Below are positions 11,906 to 23,035 of a stretch of DNA of 64,000 nucleotides, one piece after another. Origin of the DNA: Nicotiana tabacum (lineage: Eukaryota; Streptophyta; Magnoliopsida; Solanales; Solanaceae); the NCBI RefSeq assembly GCF_000715075.1, contig NC_134102.1, positions 107,272,001 through 107,336,000 on the forward strand, in the 5' to 3' direction. Position 1 is the first letter of the stretch, and each line of letters begins with the position of its first letter. The position numbers were made by a program, and so were the translations under genes. A model generated the notes under the pieces. The model was not told the DNA's origin. It did not search any database and worked only from the letters and a program-made list of their open reading frames with translations.

Positions 11906-12429
11906 TATATAAGTTTCAAATATGATATGACACGTGGTCATCTAAAGGAAATACACTTGGAACCCAAGACGGGGATGGCCGAAGACCGAACGCAGCCATT
12001 CCGCTTGTCATTGAAAGAGATAACGTTCATAAATGACGTCTTTGCCGCTACATCTTCATCAATGACCTGTTACAGAGAATTTGGCATTTATGTTCACCGC
12101 TACATCTTCATCAATGACCCTCATAATTGATATTAAATGAGGGCATGATCTTAGGACGTCCTTACCTAGATACAACTTTAAATAGTGAGCCCAGTTATCA
12201 TAGGAATTTTCTGGCTAAACTTACACTACATTCTATACAAAGCTTAATACAATCTTACTTTTCTGCTTTTTGATATCATCGTTGCTGTTCCCGAAAACCT
12301 TGTTCCCAAAACTGTCATCTTTGCCGTTTCATCTACATTTCTTTAATTATTGCATTATTTCAGGATCAAATTAGTTCACTTGTCTAGAAACCACATATAA
12401 ATTCAACTATATCGTTTTACAAGTAAACA
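11906..12429 (+). repeat. LTR shared between two Tat-type elements
   Basis: The 524-bp sequence is collinear with 17508-18095 (which holds an extra block of about 60 bp). The start is mutated (TATATAAG for TGTATATG) and the end is AAGTAAACA. It is preceded by a polypurine tract as a 3' LTR should be, yet followed at once by a primer site and gag as a 5' LTR should be. A degenerate TATA region (TTTAAATAGTGAG) lies near 12178. Confidence 0.8.
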
Positions 12430-12430
12430 G

Positions 12431-12450
12431 TTTGGCGCCCACCGTGGGGC
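12431..12450 (+). other. Primer-binding site, TTTGGCGCC type
   Basis: TTTGGCGCCCACCGTGGGGC follows the LTR end AAACA after one base. A TGGCGCC-type primer site here is usual in Tat/Ogre-like plant Ty3/gypsy elements. Confidence 0.75.
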
Positions 12451-12532
12451 CTAGACAGTCGTGCAATTAAGTTGATCCTTGCCTTTTTTAATAACGTGAT
12501 TTGATTATTTTGTCTTAGAAAAAATCACAAAA

Positions 12533-12912
12533 ATGGCATATAACACTGTTAACAACACGCACAACCCTGAAATTCGAGGGGATCAACCTCATTTTGAGGA
12601 TTTAATCAGTGACACCCGCAATGAGGGGAATAACGCCACGCCGATGCATGACAGGTAGTACCCTCGGCAGGTTCGGTAGACAACTCCCGATGATGCTGAT
12701 GAGGATCATGTCGTGGATGCGGTGAGGGTCCTGCAAGAGCAACATGCGATCATTCTAGGCCATCTCACACGACAGGATAAGTTTATGACGGAGCTGAAGC
12801 AGGCACTATCGGGGGCTTTAAATAATGCAAAATGACGAGATCCAATTCCTCTCGGTGTTTCCGCAAACCAAACAACGCAGAGAGTCGACAACAACACTCC
12901 CAAGTGTATCGT
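12533..12912 (+). pseudogene. gag N-terminal fragment, Tat-type
   Basis: The reading frame from ATG 12533 starts MAYNTVNNTHNPEIRGD, is interrupted by stops near 12657 (TAG), and then continues as an acidic, helical stretch (DADEDHVVDAVRVLQEQ). Its position a hundred bases after the primer site is where gag begins in this lineage. The frame dissolves into AT-rich sequence after about 12912. No capsid core or zinc knuckle remains. Confidence 0.6.
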
Positions 12913-14018
12913 ATATGTGAGAAATCAGTACTTTTTCATCTATAAATAAAGCTACATTTAGCTTCTCACATGACAGAAAATTGAGAAGAGAGCTTCTTCT
13001 TTCCCTTGCTTCTTTCAGTACTTTCTTTTCTTCTTTTAGCTATTACAATATCTTCATTTCTAGTTTCGAATAAATTATAATGTTGGAAATTACTCTAGCA
13101 CTTATTTTTAATTAAATAGGGGGAATTATTCTCTTGAATATTTTTTTCTATTTTCTTATTTAATGGGCAGGAATATTTTCGTTGTCAGTACTAACTCCAT
13201 TATGGAGTAACTTTTTCTTGTGTTGGGAGAGTGACAGATCTTAATATTTCTATATAACAGTACATATTATCCCTCAATTTCACATGTTTGAGCTGAAGTT
13301 TTTTCCATTTAAATTTTATCTGCTTTATAGTTAGGTGTTATTTAATTTTATTAACATTCATCTATTTCGTACTACATATTAACTTCTTACTAATTCTATA
13401 ATCGAAAAAGGCGGAAGAGTAATATAGTTAATTTTGGTATTGATAGATGTTAACTTTTATTTAGTGACATCTAACTCTTATATGTTAAAAGTGATTCTAC
13501 ACTTATTTGTAATCGAAAGAGGCGAATATTGTAGTAATCAGTTATAACAAGTAGGGTAACCAAAAGGGACTTACCAAAAAGAGCAAGTTTTAGTTTAAGT
13601 ATATATTTCTGGCTTCTTAATATTACTATTTTGACGATTAATTTGTATAACCGAGAGAATTGTAATTAATTGTTCAACTTAAGTAATAATATATAAATGT
13701 AATCGTGAGAGACATTTATACATTTGTGAGAAATAGAAATTAAAGGATAATTATATATATTATATTATAGAAATATTAAGTGAAGTTATGATCCCAACAC
13801 CTTTTATTATATTTGTGAAAAATAAAATATTTTCTATTGCTCTATTCATGCATTTTTAGTTAGTTAATTCACAACTCAACTCTTCCTGGTTTTCTCAAAT
13901 AGTAATTAAAACAAGAAACGTCTGTAGAATAGATAAACCAATCTCTGTGGGTTCGACATCTTTCTATATAATAATTTGACAGAGTACGAGTTTAAATTTT
14001 ATACACGCCAGACACTCG
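12913..14018. other. AT-rich filler between gag fragment and antisense ORF
   Basis: No gene is seen. A 719-bp segment 13081-13799 starts TGTTGG and ends CCAACA, as an LTR would, but I find no target duplication around it. Near 13940 the words CTGTGGGTTCGACATC resemble leader sequences of other plant LTR elements. A motif like TAATCGAAAGAGGC recurs at about 13399, 13511, 13648 and 13700. It may be the remains of another retrotransposon. Confidence 0.4.
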
Positions 14019-16187
14019 TCAGGTTACCACTTCTTGCTCACTTAGCTGCAAACGAGCCTCCAAAACTACGACCTCGGTAGATTTGGTTTCCAGTTCCAAG
14101 AGGCAGAGAACAGTTTGGTCCCGTTCCACCAGAAGTTGATTCCGTTTAGAATTAAGTTCCTCCTTCTCACGAATCAACCTCTGAAGGCCCTCAGAAGCAA
14201 GAAAGTTGACCTACAAAATAAGAAGAATTAAAACTTAGAATACATTCATACAAAAGTAGAAGAAATAACAAAGGAAGAAAGGAACGCATAACTGCGGCAT
14301 TTTGCATGGCATTGTTCAATAAACACTTCCCCGAGAGTGCTTGAATCTTTTCCCAGTCTTTCTCTGAAACCAAAGGCTTCAGATAATTAGCAAGCTCTAC
14401 CGGCCGGGATAGTAAGTTGCATCCGGTAGTGACCGAAAGAATAACGTTCCTCCTCCTTTGTGGATTTTCAGAAGGGGCAACATAATTTTGCCCCAAATTC
14501 CCATGAACTGGGGACTGGGGAAGAGGAACACCCTCTCCATGGTCAGGTGCGGCCGGCGGAGATGATATAGCAGTTGCTGGTGGGAGAGTAGATGAATGTG
14601 AAAATGATGTATATGTTGCTGGTGTTGGTGAAGGTGGAGATAAAGCTAATGGAGTCGAAGGGTGAGAATCAGTTACATCTAATGTAGTGCTGGTGGATGG
14701 ATGCTCGCCAACCAAACACGGAAGGGATCCGGTACTCAGCCCTACAGTACCGGACACAACAATTGGGGCCTGAAAATGGGAGTTGACATTATATACCAAA
14801 TTAAACTCTCACCAAAGTGCCGATGCATCGTCCTCGGTTGGTGTAACTCTCTCAACAGGTTGAGCATCCTGTTGAGATTATGAGGATCGTTGTCTTCTAT
14901 GTTAAGAAGCTCCCTCATCACTAGCTTATTCATCATTGTCAATAGTCACAGTGTCTATGACCGGCCCAGAAGGAGGGCCAATCACCATCGCTACCGGAGA
15001 TGACTCGGGGGCATCGGTCCTCGCTCTCTTATTCTTTTCCCCCGGCTGTAGAGGAGCGACTTCTCTTCGGTTGTTTGTCCTCCAGTCGGGGACTCCGTAA
15101 AGAAGCATTTGTTCTCAAAGCAGGCCTAGAGCCACCTGTTCGAGTAAGCGCCTCCTGAAGCAGCCTCGCTGCATCAGCAAGATCAGCCAAGACATCTTTC
15201 TCGGGAACGGCAACAGAACCCGCGGGTAGACCTAATTTCATAGACAGGTTAGAAGAGATCAATCAAGTTCTTTACATGAAAAATTGAAACAAGATGATTT
15301 TAAGTTACCATGATTCTTGGCCTTCCACCCATATTTAGGGGCCAGTTCTTTTTACAAGTGAGTCTCGTGCGTCGTAACGTCCAAGATCTTTTGTACCAAC
15401 AGATCCAAACCTTCGATCACCTATGGGATCCATCGAGTTGCTGAAAAAAAAGAAGGATAGAGGATCAATACGGCTATAGAAAATTTATTAGTAAAAAGAA
15501 ATACTAAACATAGATCTTACGAGTGCGGTTCCAAGCGGCCGGAAAGGATGAAGCCGTTGCCGGAATGATGTCGTTGGTGGCGAATGCAATGAACCATTCC
15601 ATCCACCCACGGTCATTGTCATCATCCACACTAGACAGCAAAGCATGGTGGCCACACTTGCAGAGGTTTATCATTCCCCCGCGGAAGATTTTGGGATAAT
15701 AGAGATTCATCATATGAGCTAAGGTTAGCTCCTCTCCAATTTCCTGGCACAAACGCCGAAGGCAAGAAACCGTCCTCCACACAAAAGGACTTGCTTGTGC
15801 CAAACACACTTGGTAGCGGAGGCAAAACTCCGGAATCACGGAATCAAACTCTCCACTCAAAGAAAACGCACCCAAAGTAAAGGGATACGTCTAAACATAT
15901 GTAAAACCCTCCTTGGGAAGGGTGACTCGCTCCGACATATCGGAAGCGATAATTTCCAAGTCACAGCAGCGACAGTCTTCCTTCATAACAGGAATGCTCG
16001 AAGGACGTATGGAAGAAGGATACCGGCTAACAGCCCATGTACGAGAATTAGCAGTAGGAAATTTCTTATCAAAGTCTTTTATGGTAATAAAACTTCTAGG
16101 GATGATGGAACCCACCGTTGGAGGAGCAAAGTCCTCCGCTTTGTTCTTGTTCCTTGAAGAACCGGCACGCTTGGAGGAAGAAGCCAT
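14019..16187 (-). pseudogene. Antisense spliced ORF of Tat-type element, copy 2
   Basis: Four exons can be read on minus: 16187-15521 (ends CTC|GTAAGA), 15440-15309 (after TTTCAG; ends ATCATG|GTAACT), 15231 to about 14292 (after AAATTAG; ends ATGC|GTTCCT) and 14210-14019 (after TTTGTAG; stop TGA). Exon 1 starts MASSSKRAGSSRNKNKAED and holds the conserved VTLPKEGFTYV block (followed by a stop near 15891), WRTVSCLRRL, LYYPKIFRGGMINL and DNDRGWMEWF. Exon 3 has a basic stretch and then a Pro/Ser/Thr-rich region; exon 4 is a coiled coil (EELNSKRNQLLVERD). The homologous gene at 30623-33161 has the same exon plan. I infer a Transposase_28-like protein of Tat elements; its function is not established. 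The stop at 15891 and a frame change in exon 3 make this copy non-functional. Confidence 0.75.
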
Positions 16188-16495
16188 TGAATAAGAAGAA
16201 GGAAAGGGTTTTTGTTTGAACAGAATTAGAGAAAGGATGGAGAACAAAGATAAAAATCAGAAGCTCGAGAAATTATGAAGCGCAAGGGAAAAGAATGATG
16301 CATATAAGTAAAATTTTGGCGACTAAATTCATGGCCATGATTGCCTCGATAATTGACAAAAATTATGCTGAATCGTGGGATGACGCGTGTTCGGGGCATT
16401 AAATGCGAAGAGACGTGCGTCTAATCAACCGTCAGAAGCCTTCAGAGAGAGTTATAGCAATTCCCGCCAAAAGAGTGTTTCTACCAACTTTTCAG

Positions 16496-17461
16496 TTAAG
16501 TGGGCCGGTCCAAACGGTCCCGATCCCGATCTCGGGCCGGTCCCAATTTAAACGGGCCAAACGATCCCGGTCCTGGTGGTCTTTTTGTAGGAACTGGCCC
16601 ATGACCGGGCCCACGAACTAATGGTCCCGGACTAAACGGTCCCGGCCCGCAGGCTAAGTGGGCCCGACCCGCGAACTAAGTGGGCCTAAGTGAGCCCAAC
16701 GGATACTTTTTTTTTAAATTCTTTTTATAGAAATTAGAGAAAAAAAGATGTTAATAAAAATATCTAAGGCAATTTCTTGTAAATTTTATTATAGAATTGT
16801 GACCTAAATTTTTTAATTCAAATTTAAAGACAAAAATATTGTAAAGAGATATTCAAAACAATGCATTATAATTTTATTATAGCATTAAAACAATATGGCA
16901 ATATATTTATTAGTCTTCCTCCCCCCAATGGAATGAGCACAATAAGGTGCTAATACCATTATTGAGAAGAAAAAGAAACTAATCAAAATGTGCCAAAATA
17001 CAAGTTACATAATACATACTAAATTTTGTTCATACAAGTTACATGGTATCTTTTACAAACTTTATAAATCCATCAAGGTCCTGAGGAATTTCCGTTGGTG
17101 GTAGCGGAAAAGAAGCTTGGTCTTCACCACTTCCGGGCGAAGTTGGGGGGTTAATTATAAAAAGTTTAGGGGTTAAAACAAAGTTGGGAGGGTTAAATGG
17201 CTATTTTGTAAAGGGCAACAGCCAATTTTTTCAAAGCCCAACAGGCAAGTTTTTTTTTTTGAATTTTGACCGTTGGGACCGTTTGGGCCTGCCAAGGACC
17301 GGTTCGGTCCCGGGCCTAGCGGTCCTAAAGTGAAGAACCGGACCGGAAGATCGGACCAGGCCCACGTACACAATTCTAACCAGTTCAGGCCCGTTTAGGC
17401 CCAAAAGACCAGTTGGTCCCAGGCCGGTCCCGGTCCTGGACTGACCCACTTGCCACCCTTA
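16496..17461. mobile_element. Non-autonomous Ac/Ds-like hAT element
   Basis: The 966-bp insert lies between antisense ORF and LTR, where copy 1 lacks it. The right end reads, inverted, TAAGGGTGGCAAGTGGG, typical of plant hAT ends; the left end AAGTGGGCCGGTCC pairs with it but has lost the first bases. Both subterminal parts are GC-rich and carry AAACGG words directed inward (16512, 16550, 16634; inverted at 17279 and 17391), the motif class bound by Ac transposase. The AT-rich middle has no transposase; a short minus-strand open stretch (about 17078-17130) may be a coding relic. No 8-bp target duplication is evident. Confidence 0.6.
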
Positions 17462-17507
17462 TTCCCGGTAACACAAAGTTATGTCACTTGAAAGAAGGGA
17501 GACTATC

Positions 17508-18095
17508 TGTATATGGTGAAATATGATATGACACGTTGTCATCTAAAGGAAAGACATCTAGAACCCAAGACGGGGATGGCCGAAGACCGAATACAGCCAT
17601 TCCACTTGTCACCGGAAGGGATAACGTTCATAAAGGTGTATTAAATGCTCTGCGCCCGGTAGCATTTAATAAGAAATATTCTGCAGCATTAAGAGCGACG
17701 GCTCGTTACATAGAATTTGGCATTTATGTTCACCGTTACATCTTCATCAATGACCCTCATAGTTGACATTAAAGGAGGGTACGGTCCTAGAACCTCCTTC
17801 CCTAGACACAACTATAAATAGTGAGCCCAGTTATCATTGCAAAGTACAGGAATTTTCTGGCTAAACTTACCCTACATTCTATACAAAGCTTAATACAATC
17901 TTACTTTTCCGTTTTTTGATCTCATTGTTGTTGTGCCCGGAAACCTTGTTCCCCGAACTGTCGTCTATGTTGTCTCATCTACATTAAGGCTAAGTATTGT
18001 ACATTTCTTCAATTATTGCATTATTTCAGGATCAAATTAGTTCACTTGTCTAGAAACCACGTATAAATTTATCTGTACCGTTTTACGTGGAAACA
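17508..18095 (+). repeat. 3' LTR of Tat-type element copy 2
   Basis: It begins TGTATATGGTG after GGGAGACTATC and ends GTGGAAACA. It is 588 bp and collinear with 11906-12429, with one additional block (about 17633-17700). A clear TATA box TATAAATA is at 17813-17820. Confidence 0.85.
17813..17820 (+). promoter_or_regulatory. TATA box in Tat-type LTR
   Basis: TATAAATA within ACTATAAATAGTGAG; the other LTR copy has the mutated TTTAAATA at the same place. It would drive the element's plus-strand transcript. Confidence 0.6.
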
Positions 18096-18400
18096 AGCAA
18101 TTAATACGTTAAGAATTTAATTTGGTTTATTCTGTTTATCTTTCTTGCAAATAGTAACAAAATCCAGCTTTAATTCACAAATACTTAAGTGTATTATAAA
18201 GCAAAAAAGAAAACCTAAATATCAAAAGATATTATTATTAATGTTCAGTCTTAGTGTTTAGCTTCTGTATGCTTATCTAAATAATTGCTTACCATTAAAA
18301 GAGAAAGATTTAGATTGACATGGCATATATATAAATACAATTGAAAGCAAAAATGAATAAATATAAAAATAAGATAGATTTTAAAAAAAAAAAAAAAAAT

Positions 18401-18510
18401 TTGGGACTGGGTGGATGGACGTTGGTGGGCTGCGAGGCAGGGCAAGGCAGGGCGAAATTTTGCGGGTTAAGGCATAACCCGCCATGCACCCGCACCACTT
18501 GCCATTCCTA
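18401..18510. mobile_element. hAT-like terminal fragment
   Basis: The right end read inverted is TAGGAATGGCAAGTGG followed by GC-rich GCGGGTT/AACCCGC words, a form common at plant hAT ends. No matching left end was found, so it is probably a remnant. Confidence 0.4.
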
Positions 18511-18666
18511 CGTGGCACGGTGCGATCTCATGGCGCCCAAATCTGTTGTTTTCTTCTACTTTCTACTCTTGGGTGTTTCGATAGTAAGAAGCCGATTCAC
18601 TTAGTGAGGTAGATACCCATTAAATGCCGGTCACAACCTTCTAAGTTTGGATCATGACACATGCTA

Positions 18667-18840
18667 CAGTCAAACCTCTCTACAACAGTCTCGTTTGTTC
18701 TGATATTTTTTGCTGCTATAGTGAAGTGCTGTCATAGAGGACATATATTATAACATAACATAAAAATCGGTTTCGAGAATAACTTGATTTTTATAGAGAA
18801 CGACTATTATATAAGGATATTGTTATAGATATGTCCGACT
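18667..18840 (+). mobile_element. MITE, copy A
   Basis: It starts CAGTCAAACCTCTCTACAAC and ends with the degenerate inverted match TTATAGATATGTCCGACT. The interior (ATCGGTTTCGAGAATAACTTG) recurs inverted in the copy at 19574-19746. TA occurs on both sides (TA|CAGTC; GACT|ATA), possibly a TA target. Confidence 0.6.
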
Positions 18841-19573
18841 ATATAAATACTCATAAGTTATACTAATAAATAAAAGCTTTAATGTAAGTGTACTAACACG
18901 GGTCCATAAATTCCAACTACTTCTGATTCATTTGAACGGTTTACTACTATTGTGTTATATTTTAGCTAATTTTGCATGTTTTTCAAATAATTGTAGATTC
19001 GAAGGTGTGATCAAGTGAAGTTAATAAGAGAACAAGATTAACCTAAAATCAGGATATTCAACTAAACACGATAAGAGTTTTTTTCTTTAAGTGTTGACTA
19101 CTACCCAATTTGAGGCCGAAAATATTGTAGTTGTCTCTCTGTAGTTACTTATGAACGCCAAATAGAAAGGCCAACAACCGGTGCTGCTTACTTTTCTTAA
19201 TATTTTTCTCATCCATAGATCTTTTTTAGTGAAAAAAAGAAAAAGATTTAAGTACAAGATAACAACTTTATGAATATGTTTCAACTCAAATCTCCATAAA
19301 ATAGAGTTCCATTATATATAATTTGTTAAATAGGATCTAGTGACCATCTTGTACTTCAGATCTTAAATCAAGGGGAAAAACGGAAATATCATTTATAAAA
19401 TGAAAGTGGCCGGGAGAATTATTAATTTTAATTATACTAACTGAAAAGACAAAAGAAGGCATGCCAGATGTCCATTCCCGATAGATTTAATAAGGAAAAA
19501 AAAAACGGAGAGGAGGTATAAATTAAATTGATTAGTTAAAAGTTCGAGGGCAATCCCCAATAGTTTTTTTTTT

Positions 19574-19746
19574 CGGTCCGACCTCTTTATAACAATATTC
19601 TTATATAATATCACTTTACTATAAAAGTCAAGTTTCGGAACCAAATATCATGTTTTGTTATAATATATGTTTTCTATAACAACAATTCGCTATAACATCT
19701 AAAACTATCTTAAACAAACGAGATTATTATAGAGAAGTTTGACAGT
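19574..19746 (-). mobile_element. MITE, copy B (inverted)
   Basis: Read on minus it starts ACTGTCAAACTTCTCTATAA, then CTCGTTTGTTTAAG, matching copy A at 18667-18715, and it ends GAGGTCGGACC. The interior AAGTTTCGGAACC is the inverse of copy A's GGTTTCGAG block. The two copies could also be the ends of one 1.1 kb element. Confidence 0.6.
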
Positions 19747-20380
19747 ATAGATATACACACATTGTATGTATGTGTGTGGGTGTAGGTTTGGTTAGAGCAA
19801 GTAGATGTCTAAAATAATAAAGAAAACATAGGACTTTGTTTTGGCTCGCCAAAAGTCAGCATCTATGTGAATTAAGATTGGAATTAGTCAATTAGTCAAT
19901 GTTCAAGAGAGACACGGTATGATCCAATCATGGCAGGCAGCTGGAAATTTCTAATAAAAAATCAGCAACCCTTACCTAATACTGAGGAAGTATTTTTATA
20001 ATTTGAATCAATCTCGAATAATTAATTATTCTTTTGAAACCAACATGTAAAAGTGGAAATTTATACTGAACCCTCCCATTAACAACTCTTTTTCTTTCAA
20101 TGACTAATTATTTTAAACTCGTGACATTAGTTGAGGTAAAATTTAAGTTTTCTTTAGTGACGAACTTCTTCGACTTTAGTTACACTTGTACTTCATTTGG
20201 TCTGTATTATCGATCATTTTAAAAATTGTCTCCTCAAAAAAAATAATTAATATCATAACTATAAGCTATTTGCCTATAGTATCATTCATCTCCTTAAATA
20301 TCTCATTTATTTAACACTCTTCTAAATGAAAAATAGAAATATATTTGAAAAAAATAAAATAATTTTTTTTTACAACGTCA

Positions 20381-20570
20381 AAATTCTTAAACAAATTCAG
20401 TTTATCGAAACGACTAAGATTTAACATGGACAGTTATATGTAATTTCTCCTAAGAATATTTGAAAACATAAATTCTCTTTTTTTATAACTTTAAATATTC
20501 TTAAACAAATTAGTTTACCGAAACGATTACGATTTAATGTGGACGGTTACAAATAAATTTCTCTTTTTCA
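20381..20570. repeat. 114-bp degenerate tandem duplication
   Basis: ATTCTTAAACAAATTCAGTT..ATCGAAACGACT..GATTTAACATGGAC at 20383 recurs at 20497 with few changes (ACCGAAACGATT, GATTTAATGTGGAC). Confidence 0.75.
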
Positions 20571-21276
20571 CTTTCAGGGGTTTGGTCAGAGCAATATAGA
20601 GAAGACTAGCTTGGTCACAACTGCAGTTGCTTTTAGAGATTGACTAACCCTATTGACATCTTAGTTGTCAGTCTTTGGACTAAATTTGACGTTTTACCTA
20701 AAAGTTTTGGACTGTTTTACTAATTCCATGCCTTATCTTTTGGCAGGATCGCAGAAACTACTTTTCCTTGGAAAAGATAGAATTGTCAAATAGCACCCAA
20801 ACCATTTATTAATTCTACAACTAGAAATGAACGAAATTATTGGAGTTTCTTCTTAAATGTCCTTTTAAATCATTTTCGTTCTTTCTTTCACGTTCCGCCT
20901 TTTCTTTTACCACATAGTTGTTAGGAAAATGACATTGTATAACAATTTTTAAAATAATAGTTGACAAAGTGTATATTTTTTGTATTATTTTGTATATATA
21001 TATACATTCTGTATGTTATATACAAAAACTATACAAATTTTATATACTTTTTCGACTGTCAAATGAAAATAGTTTCTGACGCGTACTAAAAGTACCCATA
21101 TTTTTCTAACCACTTTCGAACTGCCAAACAAGTGGTAATTTAATTTGTAGCTTATCCTACCCTTAGTAATATTCTAACGACTGATCTATCATAATTTGGC
21201 ATATTCTTTTTTACTTCGAATATATGAGCTAGGACACAGTATCTGAAATGCTCGTAAAAAGGTTAGTTGGGACTAT

Positions 21277-21568
21277 GTGGGCGTTTGGACATATGAATTG
21301 TGAAATTCCAGAAAAAAGTATTTAAAAAAAAAAAGTTATAATGATATTTAAAAATTAAATTTATATTTAGACATGAATACAATTTAGAATTATTTTAGAA
21401 TTTTTGTAAGTGATTTGACGTGAAAATTTTGAAAAATAACTTTTTGAAATTTTCTAAGTTTTCAAAATTCAAATTCAAGTGAAATTTGAAAATTTCATGG
21501 TCAAACACTGCTTTCGAAAAAAGTAAAACAATTTCAAAAAAAATGATTTTTTAAGGCCAAACGGGCAC
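21277..21568. mobile_element. MITE with GTGGGCGTTTGG/CCAAACGGGCAC ends
   Basis: Ends GTGGGCGTTTGGAC and (inverted) GTGCCCGTTTGGCC enclose 292 bp of AT-rich sequence with a fold-back tendency. TAT occurs immediately outside both ends (21274-21276, 21569-21571), a possible 3-bp target duplication of the PIF/Harbinger type. Sequences of this kind are very common in Solanaceae. Confidence 0.65.
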
Positions 21569-22176
21569 TATATATTATGTTTGAAATTAAATATGAATTC
21601 AAGATTTAAATTGGAATAGTAATGATTTACAATATATAGGCTAATTTTTTATATTTGGAAATTTATAGGAACTGATGCACATTACTCACAATGAATGTGC
21701 AAAAGAAATATTCAAATGCTTAAAGTACAATGATTGAAATAGTTAAACTAAACATAGTACATCCACCAAGAATAAAAAATGGTGTGCTATAAGTATAACC
21801 AAGTTACTATGATTACAAATGAGGAAATCTCCAACTTTTTGCCCCCACTACAGTTAGCTAGTTAGTAAGAAGTAATGCAATCTGTATTTTTCTATACAAA
21901 GTACTCTATCTGAATCCACATATTGCCTTTTTAGAAGGTAGAAGTTTCACTATTTTTCTCCCTGAAAATGATTGTAATGACACAAAACTTTATGGTTTTC
22001 CTTCCGCCCATTTACTTTTCAAACTATCTTATTTTTGTCCTTCCATAACACAAACAACACCTACTAACTCCTCCTCCTCTTGTTTTGGTGTTTGGATTGG
22101 TTTTGAGTTTGTTGAACAAATTGGTGTTAGACAGTGGCAGATCTAGAACATAAGCAACTGATTCACGAGAACTGCA

Positions 22177-22915
22177 TGTATACGTTTAAAATTGATTTCG
22201 GCCTTCGTACGATTGATCGAGATAAGATCATAATGGACCAAAGGAAGACTTCGTAATATCGAGACGGGTTCCGAAGATGGCACGAACGAGTTTCAGATTT
22301 CAGGTACAGGTCAAACACCGAGTTCGAAGTCATTATCGAGCTTGGGTCCGAATCGAACTATGATAAGATGTTATGGAATAGAGCTTAAGGAGCAAAGACC
22401 AACCGATACCGAGCCTGAGTCATTACCGGACCCCGAGTCGGCATCGAGCTCAAATCCGCATCGAGCTCTAAAAATGATACCGACCAACACCGAGTCTGAT
22501 CAAGCTCGAGCTCACAGACAAGAGCTGTTGCAACCGCACTAAGGGAGAGAATCTCGGCGAAAATTAGGGAAAAGTTGATTTATCATGGGTTCCCCCATTA
22601 TGTATTTTTAATTATATCTAAAGTAGGATCCTCCTCTATAAAGAGGATGGCTACATTTCTATAAAGGGCAAGTTTTTGTATACATCATAACTGAGAGATC
22701 ATACACTCCTATATTGAAGAGTTATCCCTTTTTAGCTTAATAAATTGATTCATCTTGCTTAATCTATAAATCATTTTCTTCCCAACTTTGACTATTTTTC
22801 ATTATCCACAGTCAACACTCGATATTTCTATTCATTCTTACGATTTGTGTCAAGTTATACCACATACTCTTAGAACTACGTACAAATTTAACTCTATTCA
22901 TTTTTTGGGTAAACA
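22177..22915 (+). repeat. 5' LTR of Tat element 22177-34279
   Basis: TGTATACG...GGGTAAACA, 739 bp, collinear with 33546-34279. TATA-like TATAAAG is at 22637-22643. After it, no TGGCGCC-type primer site is visible, unlike at 12431. Confidence 0.9.
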
Positions 22916-23035
22916 AATATAAACCGAGGAAAGCGATTAAATCATAAGTCCTGGCTGATTTCGTGGCCGATTTCAGACCCGGACTATTACCTCTAACTGC
23001 CAGAGAGGCAATAAGCAACAACGAATTCTCAATTA

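Larger units (their letters stand above)
10031..12429 (-). mobile_element. 3' part of outer Tat-type Ty3/gypsy element (copy 1)
   Basis: Together with 1-87 this is the 3' end of an older element: antisense ORF (minus), spacer, polypurine tract GCAGGGGGACTATC (about 11892-11905) and LTR 11906-12429. Sequence and order match the second copy at 14019-18095. The 88-10030 element was inserted into its antisense ORF. The gag-pol part is outside the window. Confidence 0.75.
11906..18095 (+). mobile_element. Internally deleted Tat-type Ty3/gypsy element (copy 2)
   Basis: The order is LTR (11906-12429), primer site, gag start (12533), an unrelated AT-rich stretch (about 12913-14018), antisense ORF (14019-16187), hAT insertion (16496-17461), polypurine tract GGGAGACTATC (17497-17507) and LTR (17508-18095). 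Everything from mid-gag to integrase is missing. The LTR and polypurine junctions match those of the full-length element at 22177-34279 (GGGGACTATC|TGTATA), which places all three in one lineage. Confidence 0.7.
18096..22176. other. AT-rich spacer with small repeats, no gene seen
   Basis: I find no convincing coding sequence. It contains a 17-base A run (18383-18399), a hAT-like end, two inverted MITE copies, a 114-bp duplication and a further MITE, all listed separately. Confidence 0.6.

Noticed and set aside
12706..12903. 65-codon minus frame over the gag fragment
   Set aside because: The plus frame gives a recognisable gag start in the right place after the primer site.
18341..18604. 87-codon plus frame after the poly-A run
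   Set aside because: It starts in an AT-rich run, crosses poly-Lys from the A tract and runs through a hAT-like end.
22172..22176. Target-site duplication for the Tat element at 22177-34279
   Set aside because: CTGCA versus CTCTA agree in only three of five bases, so I do not claim it; the element borders rest on LTR ends instead.
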